DNA of 64,000 nucleotides from Candidatus Altimarinota bacterium (GCA_028688895.1 JAQTXG010000002.1:1-64000), one strand, 5' to 3'. Positions 1-10,052 are shown, numbered from the stretch's first letter. A program made the numbers and translations. Notes: generated from the letters alone by a model not told the origin.

Positions 1-208
1 CTCAGAATACTCAAGTACATGCTGTTGTGATAATAGCTGTATCTCAGGTAAAACTCCAATTTTCAATTATACCGTCTTCTATTTTTAAAAATACTGTCAA
101 AGCATCTCAACATAAATCATTTTCTTCAAAATGACTAATAGTATGATTTTCCATTTCAAACTTATTAAATGGATTTTTTGAATAGTAGGTTATTGTTTCA
201 TTATACAT
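1..208 (-). CDS. SufU/IscU-type Fe-S scaffold protein (3' end beyond window)
   Basis: Scaffold on which Fe-S clusters are built from sulfur supplied by the cysteine desulfurase. The visible N-terminus has the family features: a YYSKNP opening like the HYxNP of IscU, then CGDALTVFLKIEDG with the first ligand at Cys33, and TACTG with Cys64. The start at 208 overlaps the end of the VKOR-like gene by 8 bases, so translation is probably coupled. A later ATG at 154 would delete the YYSKNP segment, so 208 is preferred. TGA at codons 34, 55, 65 and 69 reads Gly. The rest lies left of the window. It is the last visible gene of the leftward suf cluster. Confidence 0.8.
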
Positions 209-782
209 TTTCTATATTTTTAGTTTCATTATTATTAATCTCCTCTTTTTTTTCATCATTGTTTTCAGTAGAATCACTGCATTTTGAGTTAGATAGTTTA
301 TTTGCCTTGCATTCTTTTATTTCTTCTGATAAAGATAATAGTGCTATAGTAGTTATAATTGCACTACACATAAGACATAGTGGACAAAATGCTCCTATAT
401 TAAATGTTTCTTGGAATATAAAATAACCATTAAACATCATACCACCAAATCACATAAACATAAGTATTTTTGTAGGTTTTCTGATTTTTCCAAGTATTCA
501 AAGTATTGCTACTAAAAATATAATAGGATAAACAAACAAAGCAATAACTGGAAAAGGTATTCCATATATTTGTGATAATGGATTTGATAAAACTGCTGAA
601 CATGAAAGAGTTTCATTTATATCACAAAAACTTCATCATTGTTCTATATTTCAAGTAGGAAGAAAATACATACTTTGAGATTCATGTACATTGAAAATCC
701 AATCATAACTCAAATAAAATGCATTTATAAAAGCTATTACTGATATTATACTAATTATTATTAATTTGGTTTTTTTAGTCAT
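201..782 (-). CDS. VKOR-family thiol oxidoreductase
   Basis: 193-aa membrane protein of the vitamin K epoxide reductase family, which uses a quinone to re-oxidise DsbA-like thiol oxidases. It has a TM segment at about 7-25, the loop cysteines Cys53 and Cys61, a Ser in VLSNP, further TM segments at 76-98 and 104-125, and the active-site CPLC at 133-136 before a last TM. The hydrophilic tail (about 150-193) is Lys/Glu/Asn-rich and has extra cysteines. The gene sits between sufS (57 bases upstream) and the scaffold gene (8-base overlap). The likely partner is the DsbA-like protein at 60396-61673. TGA is used for Gly, e.g. residues 44 and 49-50. Confidence 0.85.
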
Positions 783-839
783 TTGTTATTTTTATAAATT
801 ATACAGGTTTAATATATCTATTTTTCTTTTAAATTCAAA

Positions 840-2033
840 TTATAAAATCTTGTCTAATATTTCGAAAAATCTATCTATATCTTCTCTAGTATTATATATA
901 TACAAACTCATTCTAGAAGTATGGGCTACTCATATTTTATTTAAAAAAGGATGAGCACAATGCATACCTGACCTGATACAAATATTGTTTTCAGCCATTA
1001 TATCAGCTACATCATGAGAATGTATTCATTCTATAACAAAACTAAATACTCATACTCTATTCTCAGATTTTGTACTTCAGATAAGTTTTACAGATTTTCT
1101 CAATTTAAATTTTTCGAGTGCATATTCAACTAAATCATTCTCTATTTCCTCTACTTTTTTAAATCATCAAATACTTTCTATGTATTCTATGGCTTTTAAT
1201 AAACTGACAGCTCAAGTCAAGTTTGGGGTACCTGGTTCAAATTTGTTTGGTAATTTTGAATAAGTAAAACTACATTCATCTACTTTTCATATAGCACCAC
1301 CTCATGAAAAAACTGGTGTTAGTTTTTCTAGTAACTCAGTTTTTCACCATAGTACTCATATACCAGCATCTGCCAAAATCTTGTGTCATGTAAAAAATAT
1401 GAAATCTGCATTTAATTTTTTTACATCTAGTTTGAAATGTGGAATACTTTGCGATGCATCAATTACAAATAATGTATCATCTCTCTTGATTTTTCCTACT
1501 CTTTCTAAATCAAATACTTGTCATGTAACATTTGAAACATGAGTCAAGGAAATAACTTTTACTTTTTCATCATATTTTTTTGTAAAATCATCAAAATCTA
1601 AATCATAGTTTTCATCTACATTTATATATTCTATCTCTATACCTATCTCATCTTTCAATATCAACCATGGTACTATATTGGCATGATGTTCAACTATACT
1701 CAGTAAAACTTTGTCTCATTTTTTCAAAATATGACTCAATCTAAGTGATCAAGTCAATATGTTTGATGCATATGTAGAATTGTATGTATATATTATTTCC
1801 TTGTAATCATCTGCTCATATCATATCTGCGACTTTTTGTTTTGAATCCACATACATTTTTTCAGATTTTGTCGCTATACTATACATTCACCTGTGAATGT
1901 TTGAATAACAATTGTCTAAATAATACTTTATTCATTCTATTACCATTTTTGGTTTTTGAGTAGATGATGTAGAGTCTAAAAATATTAATCATGGATTGTT
2001 CTCAAAAATCGGGAAATCTTTTTTTATGTTCAC
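840..2033 (-). CDS. sufS: Cysteine desulfurase SufS
   Basis: PLP enzyme that removes sulfur from L-cysteine and passes it to the Suf scaffold. About 397 aa, normal family length. It starts NIKKDFPIFENNPGLIFLDS, as SufS proteins do. It has the PLP lysine in FTGHKILA and the persulfide cysteine in RSGMHCAHP near the C-terminus. The start is uncertain: GTG at 2031-2033 matches the family N-terminus but has no ribosome-binding site. AGAGGA at 2057-2062 instead precedes in-frame ATT codons at 2046-2051. It follows sufD by 28 bases. Many Gly codons are TGA. Confidence 0.93.
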
Positions 2034-2061
2034 TTTTTTTTTGTTAATAATGTAATCCTCT

Positions 2062-2772
2062 CTATTTTATCTTTTTTATGATATTTTCAAATAATTCTTT
2101 GTAAAAAGCTTCATCTATCATGGAAATACACTTAAACATATTTGATATGTAGCTTTCTATCATCATTGATAGAGCATTTTCTTTTCATATTCATCTAGAT
2201 CTTAGATAAAATAATTTTTCATCGCTAATTCTCTCTATCTTGCAAGCATGAGATGCTTTTACATCATTGCTTCTTACAAGTAATGTAGGTATTCATTTTA
2301 CTTTTCATGTATTTCATAGAAATATATTTTCTTCTATTAAATTTGCATCTACTTTTTCTATGTCTTTTTCTATTTGAATTATTCAATCTAGATCTATAAA
2401 TCAATCTTTTCATACAATTGATATAATATGAATATCTGACTTTGTGTTACTGGCTTGCAATATAGAATGAATTTTTGATTTAATGTTTTCTCAGTTTTTT
2501 GAAAGTAATAAACATCTAACTGACAATGTAGAAAATGCTTTGTTTTGCATAAAATTGATATCAAAATCTCATCTATTTTCTAGTACTCAATAATACTCTA
2601 CTCTAGAGTTTTCTCATATATCCATCTGTATTCTATGTGATAATACATTTTCAAATAAAGAATTGGTTAAGAAAAAGTCATCAAAAATAACTACTATTAA
2701 ATTGTCTCAAATAGTTATTTTTTCAGAGTTTAGTTCTGATAATTTGTAAAATCAGTTTTTTGTTATATTCAT
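2062..2772 (-). CDS. sufD: SufD-like component of the SufBCD complex
   Basis: 236-aa SufB/SufD-fold protein, shorter than the usual 350-420 aa and apparently reduced at the N-terminus. The conserved C-terminal core is clear: VKASHACKIERISDEKLF followed by YLRSRG and the helical tail MMIESYISNMF. SufD pairs with SufB and SufC to assemble clusters. Its first bases overlap the end of the A-type carrier gene by 10 bases, an overlap that exists only if TGA at 2769-2771 is sense. It ends at TAG, 28 bases before sufS. Confidence 0.88.
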
Positions 2773-3158
2773 TTTTTAAACTTATTTTTTAAATCTTTTA
2801 ATTTATTTATATCTATTTTTGGCTTCTTTTTTTCTCAGAAACTAAAACTACTACCACATCCACATCTATCTTTTACTTGTTCGTTTGAAAATATGTAGCG
2901 AACTTTTTCTTTTCAAGTATGGTCAGCTGTAATTGTCTTGGTGATAATAGATCACTTGAATTTGTCTGCATCTTTTGTTTCTACATAGACATCAAAAGGA
3001 CTACTTTTAAGTTCCAATTTCGATAACTCATCAGTGATTTCAAAATCCTCTTTTATATTTACTTTTGTACCACTACATCAGGCATCGTAAAAATACACAA
3101 GTATTTTTTCTACTTTTCTATTTATTAAATCTAGAACTGTGCTTTTGTCTAATTTCAT
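2763..3158 (-). CDS. A-type Fe-S carrier (IscA/SufA/HesB family)
   Basis: 131-aa carrier that moves Fe-S clusters from scaffold to target proteins. The three ligand cysteines are present: Cys28 in DAGCSGT and Cys99/Cys101 in DRCGCGSSF. The last codons read KKGI, with TGA as Gly before the TAA stop, so the reading frame runs into sufD. It heads the sufD-sufS-VKOR-scaffold run. A 59-base gap separates it from the oppositely directed small ORF at 3218. Confidence 0.88.
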
Positions 3159-3159
3159 A

Positions 3160-3187
3160 TTGACTTTTTTTATTATATATTTATTAT
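3160..3187 (+). promoter_or_regulatory. Candidate promoter for the small ORF at 3218
   Basis: TTGACT at 3160-3165 and TATTAT at 3182-3187, spacer 16. It lies 30 bases before a GGAGG-preceded ATG. Confidence 0.45.
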
Positions 3188-3217
3188 TAACTTACATTCA
3201 AAAATGGAGGAAAAATA

Positions 3218-3451
3218 ATGAAAAGAAATATTTTTAATAATATTTTATCTATTTTCAATAGACTATTAAAAATAATAGTATTTATTGGAGGTGCATTATG
3301 TGTAATAAAAACTATATTTGTTATTGTAATGCTTGGAATGCATACTCTACAATATGGATTTATCTATACAATGCCTAAAGTTACCTTGATATCTTTATAT
3401 TTACTATTGAGTATAGGATTTATAAAAATGTACAAAATGATTGAAAAATAA
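3218..3451 (+). CDS. Small two-TM membrane protein, function unknown
   Basis: 77 aa, with hydrophobic segments at about 15-38 and 52-70, so a small integral membrane protein; not recognised. A strong Shine-Dalgarno (GGAGG, 3205-3209) precedes the ATG, unlike the suf genes around it. All five-plus glycines are GGA or GGT; none is TGA, although TGA is a frequent Gly codon in neighbouring genes. It is opposite in direction to the suf genes, with its own candidate promoter and a strong terminator. This suggests a separately acquired unit. Confidence 0.7.
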   Translation: MKRNIFNNILSIFNRLLKIIVFIGGALCVIKTIFVIVMLGMHTLQYGFIYTMPKVTLISLYLLLSIGFIKMYKMIEK

Positions 3452-3532
3452 AAATTAGTCCTTATATATTTTATTGCAATATTGCAAGTAAAATTGTATA
3501 TTAGTTTTTTGAGATTTAATTCTCTTTTAATT

Positions 3533-3555
3533 AGCTACTTTTGTAGCTTTTTTTT
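3533..3555 (+). terminator. Rho-independent terminator
   Basis: AGCTAC-TTTT-GTAGCT hairpin followed by seven T. It ends the transcript of the small ORF at 3218, just before the convergent end of sufB. Confidence 0.8.
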
Positions 3556-3557
3556 GT

Positions 3558-4964
3558 CTAAAATCCTCACTCAAACTCCATAGCAATGAGTACATTCATC
3601 TCACTTGCATATTCTAGTGGTAATTCTTTCATTATAGGTGACAGAAATCCATTTACTATCATAGCTATAGCTTCGTCTTCTTTTATACCTCTAGACCTCA
3701 AATAAAAGAGTTCTTCTTCACTTATTTTTCAAGCTGATGCTTCGTGTCAGACAATAGAATCACTATTTCAGACATTTATCGTAGGTATTGTGTCTGATAT
3801 AGAAAAATTGTCTAAGAGTAATGCGTCACAGTCTATCTTGGACACTGCTCAAATTGCACTTGGCTTAATGTCTATTAATCACCTGTATGTCGATATTCAT
3901 CATCATTTTGACAATGACTTAGACAATATGTTACTAGAAGTATTTTTTCATATATGAATTACTTTTGAACCTATATCTTGGTTTTGATTAGCATTTGCAA
4001 ATGCAAGTCATAGCATATCAGTTTTACTATTATCTCATAAAAGTACACTACATGGATAAAGCATAGTTACTCATGATCACATATTTCATCCTACCCATTC
4101 CATATATCAATTTTCTTGTACTATTGCTCTTTTTGTATTTAGGTTATATGTGTCTAGGCTCCAGTTTTCTACTGAACTATATCTCATAGAAGAATTTTTG
4201 CCTACAAATATTTCTACAGCTCATGCATGAAGTGAATTTTCGTCGTATTTTGGTGCACTGCATCATTCTATATAATGAGCTTGTGATTCTTCTTCTAATA
4301 TAATAATTGTGTGTTCAAATTGACCTCCTGATTTTTTGTTCATTCTGAAATATGATTGTAGTGGTTCTGATATTTTGACTCACTTTGGTACATATAGAAA
4401 TGTACCTCCTGACCAAACTGCATAATGGAGAGCTGCAAATTTGTGGTCACTAATAGGTATAGATTTAGTGAAATATTTTTTAATCAATTCTGGATATTTG
4501 TTGACAGCTATAGTAGTATCATCAAATATAACTCACTGGTCTACTAATTCTTGTTTCAAACTATGATAAACAACTTCACTATCGTATTGTGCTCATACTC
4601 AAGCCAGAGATTTCTTTTCTGCTTCTGGTATACCAAGTCTATCAAAGGTATTTTTGATATTTTGAGGGACATCATCCCAACTCTTATTTGCTCAAGCTCA
4701 TTCAGGTTTAGCAAAATAATAAATCTCGTCTAAGTCCAACTTAGACAAGTCTGGTCACCAATTTGGCATCTGCTTTTCCTGAAATATTTTTAATGCTTTA
4801 AGTCTAAGTTCTAGCATCCAATCTGGTTCGTAGTTAGACAAACTTATTTGTCTAACAACTTGCTCGTTTATTCATTTCAATATCTCATTTGAATACGTTA
4901 TATTGTCATCTTGGAAATTCCAAGTGTCAGAAACTGATATAGTTTGATTTTTATTATTTGACAT
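3558..4964 (-). CDS. sufB: Fe-S assembly protein SufB
   Basis: 468 aa, the usual length for SufB, the main scaffold subunit of SufBCD. The N-terminus has the SufB pattern: [20 protein letters not shown] followed by a helical stretch and [16 protein letters not shown]. It ends FEGGF then TAG. TGA supplies many glycines. It lies upstream of the A-type carrier in the leftward transcription order, but the plus-strand ORF at 3218-3451 and its terminator separate them, so the cluster is not one uninterrupted transcript by layout. Confidence 0.93.
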
Positions 4965-5019
4965 TTAATTATTTTATTTTATATTAAAGATAGTACTATT
5001 GATAACAAAGGAGAATGGT

Positions 5020-5241
5020 ATGAATGCAAATACTTATTTGTTGAAAGTTACATTTTGCGAAGGTACGAGAAGGGATAATTCAGTACTCAGGAAAATAAAG
5101 CTAGCAATTAATCACGGATTGAGTGATTATGACTTAAAAGAAAAAATCAAATCGGAAATAGGATCTGAAAGAAAGATCACTATTGTTGCTAGAAAAAAAG
5201 TAAAAAAATGATTGCCTAAAAAGTCTTTGACTTATTTGTAA
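5020..5241 (+). CDS. Small basic protein of unknown function; end depends on the code used
   Basis: Starts at an ATG six bases after AAGGAG, a strong Shine-Dalgarno. With TGA as Gly it is 73 aa and ends at TAA 5239-5241. With TGA as stop it is 63 aa and ends at 5211, after the basic tail VARKKVKK. Three of the glycines are GGT or GGA. The only TGA lies in the basic tail, where a stop would also be natural. It uses ACG, AGG, CTC and TCG codons that are rare in neighbouring genes. It lies between sufB and sufC on the opposite strand. No family recognised. Confidence 0.6.
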
Positions 5242-5283
5242 TTTATTTATAATGTGATTTCCTTTAACTAGATAGGAGCGGAA

Positions 5284-5409
5284 ATGCTGGATTTGATTAA
5301 ATCTAAGGTTCCTTTAATTGTTACCATTATTTTAATGATTGTATTGTATAGCCTGTACGGTTGAACACTACAATGCATTTGAAATATGTATTTTTTTAAT
5401 ATGCCATAG
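5284..5409 (+). CDS. Very small single-TM peptide
   Basis: The ATG follows AGGAG (5275-5279). The peptide starts MLDLIKSKVPLIVTIILMIV, one clear TM helix. Under code 25 it is 41 aa and ends at TAG 5407-5409, inside the terminator hairpin. Under the standard code it is 26 aa and stops at TGA 5362-5364, right after the helix and well before the hairpin. The shorter reading is the more natural gene end. It follows the 5020 ORF by 42 bases on the same strand. Confidence 0.5.
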
Positions 5410-5431
5410 TACTATGGCATATTATTTTTTT
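5398..5431 (+). terminator. Rho-independent terminator
   Basis: A perfect 12-bp inverted repeat (AATATGCCATAG / CTATGGCATATT, 2-base loop) followed by a T-rich run. It terminates the small plus-strand ORFs and abuts the end of sufC. Confidence 0.8.
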
Positions 5432-6170
5432 ATAAATCCTTGAATCATTTGTCTTTGATTTCTTCTACCAATTCATTTCATCATTCTCTAATTATATTTC
5501 AATCTTTCATAACATATACTTTGTCTACATCTATGTAGTCTAGTATTTTGAAGTAATGTGTGATAATAATCAAAGTATTATTTTCACTACTCAATTGCTT
5601 TAGCATTTCAGCTATTGTTCTAAATGCATCTAAATCCAATCAACTATCTATTTCATCTAGTATGATGTATTTTGGTCAAATGAGTTTCATTTGTAATATT
5701 TCTATTTTTCTCTTTTCTCATCCACTAAATCATACATTTAACTCTCTGTCTAAAAATCTATCATCTATATGTAATTCTTCTAAATATTTTTTTATAAATC
5801 TTTTGAATATAAATGGTGATAGTTCTTTTACTTCTGTGCTAGTATTTTTTAAATGAATATTATATATAGTTCTCAGGTATTCACTTAGTCTAATCCCCTT
5901 TATTTCAGGCACATTTTGAAACGAAAGAAACAATCAAGCTTTGCTTCTATCTTCAGGTGATAATTCCAGTAGATTATTTCAATCAATTTGGATTTCTCAA
6001 CTAATGTATTCATATTTTGGATGTCACATCAAAAAAGCAGAAAGTGTAGATTTTCCACTTCAATTTTTTCATAGTAGACAATAGTTTTTTCAGATTTCAA
6101 AATCTATACTTACTCATTTCAAAATCTCTTTATCAGCTACTCAAACTTTTAAATCTTTTATTTGTATCAT
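5430..6170 (-). CDS. sufC: Fe-S assembly ATPase SufC
   Basis: 246-aa ABC-type ATPase that drives conformational changes of SufB/SufD. The Walker A GKNGSGKST is at 34-42, with the first glycine and the one after Asn encoded TGA. It ends EEIKDKGFKDL like other SufC proteins. It is the first suf gene by transcription order. The 291-base divergent region to rsmH lies upstream. Confidence 0.95.
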
Positions 6171-6461
6171 TTTTATTAATAATTGTTAAAACATTACTAA
6201 TTTAGTAATATTTTAATAAAAAGCAAGTTTTTTTATATACACATATTATACACATTGTTTTTAAATAGACAAGTGTTAATAAAATGTTAAAAAGTCTTAT
6301 TTTTTTGCTTTGTATACGACAACTTATTTTGGACAACTTGTCTAGACAATTATACAAACTAGTTTTGACAAGTGTAAAAAAAAGAATAAAACTATATTGT
6401 AATTTTGCTATAAATAAAGATAAAAATACAAGTATTAACATTTTTTTAACATTTGACTTAG
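6171..6461. promoter_or_regulatory. Divergent intergenic region sufC / rsmH with repeated motifs
   Basis: No gene seen. It holds two copies of GACAAGTGTWAA (6268-6279, 6367-6378), a perfect palindrome TTGTCTAGACAA (6338-6349) and an inverted repeat ATTACTA-ATT-TAGTAAT near 6192-6210. These may be regulator sites for the suf cluster or rsmH; this is inference from symmetry only. Confidence 0.35.
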
Positions 6462-7406
6462 ATGAAAACTGATTTGAAAGAAATTGAAAATAGACATATT
6501 TCTGTCCTATTAAATGAATTGGTTGATTCTATAAGTATAAATAATAAGAAAAAAAATGTAATTGTAGACATGACATTGTGAATGTGATGACATGCAAGCA
6601 AGATTATAGAAAAGATGAATAAGTGAGATATATTTATTTGATTTGATGCTGATATAAAAAACCTAGAAATGGCAAAAATCAGATTAAATAAAATAAATAA
6701 AGATGATAAAGTAGTAATAATCTTGATAAATTCAAATTTTGTGAATTTGAAAAAAGAGTTATCTAAAAAAGGTATAGATAGTATAACATGAATTTATTAT
6801 GATTTATGATTGTCTTCCCTACATTTGGATGAAGCTGGCAGATGATTTAGTTTTATGTTGGACTGACCTCTAGATATGAGATTAGATAAAACAAGATGAA
6901 AAACTGCAGCTGACATAGTAAATGGATATACTCAAGCAGAATTGAGAGAAATATTTCTAAAATACTGAGAAGAACCTTGAGCAAATAAAATAGCTTCAAA
7001 AATAGTTGATGCTAGAAAAACAAAAAAATTTAAAACTACAAAAGATCTAAGTGATGTAATCTGATGAATACCAAAAACAAAATCAAGGATTTTCCAAGCA
7101 ATTAGAATAGAGGTAAATGAGGAATTAAAAAACCTGGAAACAAGCTTAAATGATGCTATAGATTTACTAGAACTATGATGAACAATATTTGTTATTAGTT
7201 TTCATTCACTTGAAGATAGGATAACAAAAAATATATTTAAAAATGAAACAAGAGACTGTATATGTCGTGATATAATATGTTCTTGTTGACATAAAAAATC
7301 GTTAAAAATTTTGACAAAAAAACCAATCATTCCCTCAGATGAGGAAATCAAGAGCAATTCTAGAAGTAGAAGTGCCAAAGCAAGATGTGCAGAAAAAATC
7401 AAATAA
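6462..7406 (+). CDS. rsmH: 16S rRNA m4C1402 methyltransferase RsmH (MraW)
   Basis: 314 aa, typical length. N-terminus [16 protein letters not shown]-binding DMTLGMGGHA at 36-45, [19 protein letters not shown], and the C-terminal ISFHSLEDR signature are all present. It methylates N4 of C1402 in the ribosomal P site. As in most bacteria it is followed by a short ftsL-like gene, 28 bases downstream. Starts at ATG without a Shine-Dalgarno. Confidence 0.96.
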
Positions 7407-7434
7407 TCCTAATTCTTAACCTACTTGTTAAACC

Positions 7435-7800
7435 GTGAATTCAACAATAATTAATAAAAATATAAAAAGAACTTTTTCATCTAGCAGAAAAAAAGAAAAA
7501 GAACAATTCAATTTTTGAATAACTTCTACTTATATAGCTCTATTATCATTGATATGCATGTTACTTTTGTATTATGTTTGGATACTAAACGTAAATGCTA
7601 CTAAGGGGTATAATATAAGAGAATTAGAAATAGAGAAAAAAAATCTACTAATGGAAAAAGAATTACTAGATGTAAAAATAGCAGAACTAGAAAGCTTGTC
7701 TACAATACTAAAAGATGATGATTTACAAAATATGGAAACTATTCAAGAACCTAAGTATTTAGTGGTGAAAGATGATGTACAATATGTGTATAATGATTAA
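7435..7800 (+). CDS. FtsL/DivIC-like septum protein
   Basis: About 121 aa from GTG 7435. It has a basic cytoplasmic N-terminus (to about residue 33), one TM segment (about 38-60), then a Glu/Lys/Leu coiled coil (about 68-95). This bitopic layout and the position directly after rsmH are those of FtsL, which links FtsB and FtsQ in the divisome. Sequence identity to FtsL cannot be judged by eye. One TGA-Gly before the TM segment hides the true N-terminus from standard-code reading. The start is uncertain because there is no ribosome-binding site. Confidence 0.65.
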
Positions 7801-7827
7801 AAAATCCTGATAAACAGGATTTTTTTG
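7799..7827 (+). terminator. Rho-independent terminator
   Basis: AAAATCCTG / CAGGATTTT stem followed by a T run, right after the ftsL-like gene. Confidence 0.85.
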
Positions 7828-7882
7828 TTTATTCAAATTGAATAATAATTTTTTTTTTATATAATCATACAATAATGAAAAA

Positions 7883-7920
7883 TAAATTATTCATTATTCA
7901 CTATTAATTTTTCATTAATT
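7883..7920. repeat. ATTCATT/ATTCACT heptamer repeat (short copy)
   Basis: A short intergenic run of ATTCATT-like heptamers just before recR. Same family as the array at 58449-58625. Confidence 0.55.
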
Positions 7921-8532
7921 ATGATGCCTGAAGCACTAAAAGAATTGATAAACTCTATTGGTTACCTACCCTGAATCTGAGAAAAATCTGCGACTAAACT
8001 AGCTTTTTTTTTACTGAACTCAAATAAGAATTATGTGGAAAAACTGAGTAATAATATGTTAAATATAAAAAATAAAGTACATTTTTGTAATATATGTCAT
8101 AGTTTGACTGATATAAATAGAGATATATGTAATATATGTAGTTCTGAATCTAGAAACAAATCTATGATAGCAGTTGTTGAAGAATATTTGGATATGCTGA
8201 CTCTGGAAGAATCAGGATGATATAACTGAACATATCATATACTCGGATGAGTAATATCACCAATAAATTGAGTATTTATTTGAGACTTAAACTTTGAGCA
8301 ATTATTTAGAAAGATATCTGATTTTGACTGAAAGCTGGAACTAATACTAGCTACAAACCCAAATATAGAATGAGAAGCTACAAGCTCTTATATAACTGAA
8401 GAAATAGAAAAAAGATGACTAAAATACAAGGTTAAAATCACTAGATTATCTAGATGACTTTCTAGTGGTTATATAGAATATGCTGATAATATAACTATTG
8501 TAAACGCATTGAAAGAGAGGAAGGAAATATAG
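7921..8532 (+). CDS. recR: Recombination mediator RecR
   Basis: 203 aa, usual length. N-terminal helix-hairpin-helix (YL-PGIGEKSATKLAFF), a C4 zinc finger (Cys56, Cys59, Cys70, Cys73), then a Toprim domain with AVVEEYLDM and a C-terminal ATNPNIEGEATSSYI. RecR loads RecA on gapped DNA with RecO/RecF. Either ATG at 7921 or 7924 can be the start; neither has a Shine-Dalgarno. Confidence 0.95.
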
Positions 8533-8631
8533 TATAAATATCCCTATCCTGAATCCTTTCCCTTCATATGAAGATAAAGTGGCTGCAGTTAGAAATAAAG
8601 AAATAATCCTAATATAAACTCTTCATATTGA

Positions 8632-8661
8632 ATTCATTATTCATTATTCATTATTCATTAA
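8632..8661. repeat. ATTCATT tandem heptamers
   Basis: About four tandem ATTCATT units, ten bases before the next ATG. Part of a dispersed heptamer family in this window. Confidence 0.7.
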
Positions 8662-8670
8662 TAAAATATT

Positions 8671-8859
8671 ATGTGAGAATTTGCACCAGCATGATCAAAT
8701 GCTAGAATGACTGCTGCACAAGTCAGAAAATATGTTGCAGATATGAAAAAAGCTCAAGAAATAGCTAAAGCTAAGCTTGAAAAAGCTAAAAATAGTTGAG
8801 AATTGGAAAAAGATAAAAAGGAATTAGAAAAACTTGAAAATATGCTTGATGAATTATAA
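8671..8859 (+). CDS. Small charged helical protein, unknown
   Basis: 62 aa. TGA is the second codon (M-G-E-F-A-P-A-G), so the gene is invisible under the standard code. Residues 13-62 are one long Ala/Lys/Glu helix, predicted coiled coil, ending ENMLDEL. Three TGA glycines show it belongs to the host code. No family recognised. It stands alone between recR and a terminator. Confidence 0.65.
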
Positions 8860-8932
8860 GTAGCTCTGCTAGATTCACATATATAAAAAACATATTTTTA
8901 TTCATATGAAGGTATTTTACAGAGGACATTAT

Positions 8933-8963
8933 AAAAGGTTTAGAATAAATTCTAAACCTTTTA
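8933..8963. terminator. Bidirectional terminator
   Basis: 13-bp inverted repeat AAAAGGTTTAGAA / TTCTAAACCTTTT between convergent genes. It overlaps the stop of the YvcK-like gene. Confidence 0.8.
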
Positions 8964-9947
8964 TTTAATATGTTTTTTAACTATATTATGTATTACTTTA
9001 CCTACTTTATCAAAACTATGTCTGACAAATGTGTGTTCATGTAATAAATCTGCTTCTATTACTTTATATGATTTTCAGTTGAAATGCTCCTCATGTCTTA
9101 CTTTTACTGGTTTTTTCTTTTCTAGTGAAAAGTATTTATCTGACATCTTTTCTGAAATGTAACCATCGTTTATAACTACAAAATCAAGCACGTTTTCTCA
9201 AAGGTATTTTTCTATTACATCTACAAAATCAATTGCTTCAAAATCAGTTGTTTCTCCTGGTTTAGTCATCAGGTTACAGAAATATATTACTTTTGCTTTT
9301 TTATTTCATGCAATAGCTTCTTTTATACCTTTTACAAGTAGATTTGGAATGATCGAAGTATACAAATCTCAAAAAGCAATAATTATCAAATCTGATTTTT
9401 CTAGTGCTTTTATAGCCTTTTCATTTGCTTTTACTTCTGGAGTAAGATATGCTGTTTTTATAGGAGAAGATTTTTCATTTAGATTTAAGTCTATATTAGT
9501 TTCTCATTCTACTATAGTACCATCATTTAGCTCTACATTTAGATTTGATAACTCTAGTGTAACAGGTATTACTCTCCCCTTTACTCTAAACATCTTGCAT
9601 ATTTGCTTCAATCATTTATCAAAATTTCATGTTATATCAGCCATAGCAGTTATTAGTAGATTTCATAGATTGTGTCATCATACTGAACAATTTTTGACAT
9701 ATCTATAATCAAACAATTTCTTAACTAAATCGTGTTCACAAGATAAAGCCATTACTGCTCTTCTCACATCTCCTGGAGGTAATATTCAAAACTCTTCTCT
9801 AAGTACTCATGTAGATCATCCACTATCACTCATAGAAATAATAGCAGAAATATTGTAATCTTCGTTATCTCTGATACTAGAAAGTATTCAGTAACTACCA
9901 TTTCATCAACCTATCGTCGTAACTTTTATCTTTTTATTTGCATTCAT
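8961..9947 (-). CDS. YvcK-like protein (gluconeogenesis factor, CofD-like fold)
   Basis: 328 aa. The nucleotide-sugar-binding start GGGNGSYGIL, then SMSDSGGSTGVLREEFG and PPGDVRRAVMAL, are signatures of the YvcK/GluP branch of the CofD superfamily. In other bacteria these proteins bind UDP-GlcNAc and affect cell-wall synthesis and carbon metabolism. Much of the glycine-rich first motif is written with TGA. The gene is single between a terminator and the HD gene. The exact role here is not known. Confidence 0.88.
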
Positions 9948-10052
9948 AGTATAAACATTATTTTTCGATATTTTATATTTAAGTGATTATATATTAAAAG
10001 TAAATAAAAGCTAATCAATTTTTAATAAAATAGTAAGTATTCCCAAATTTTT

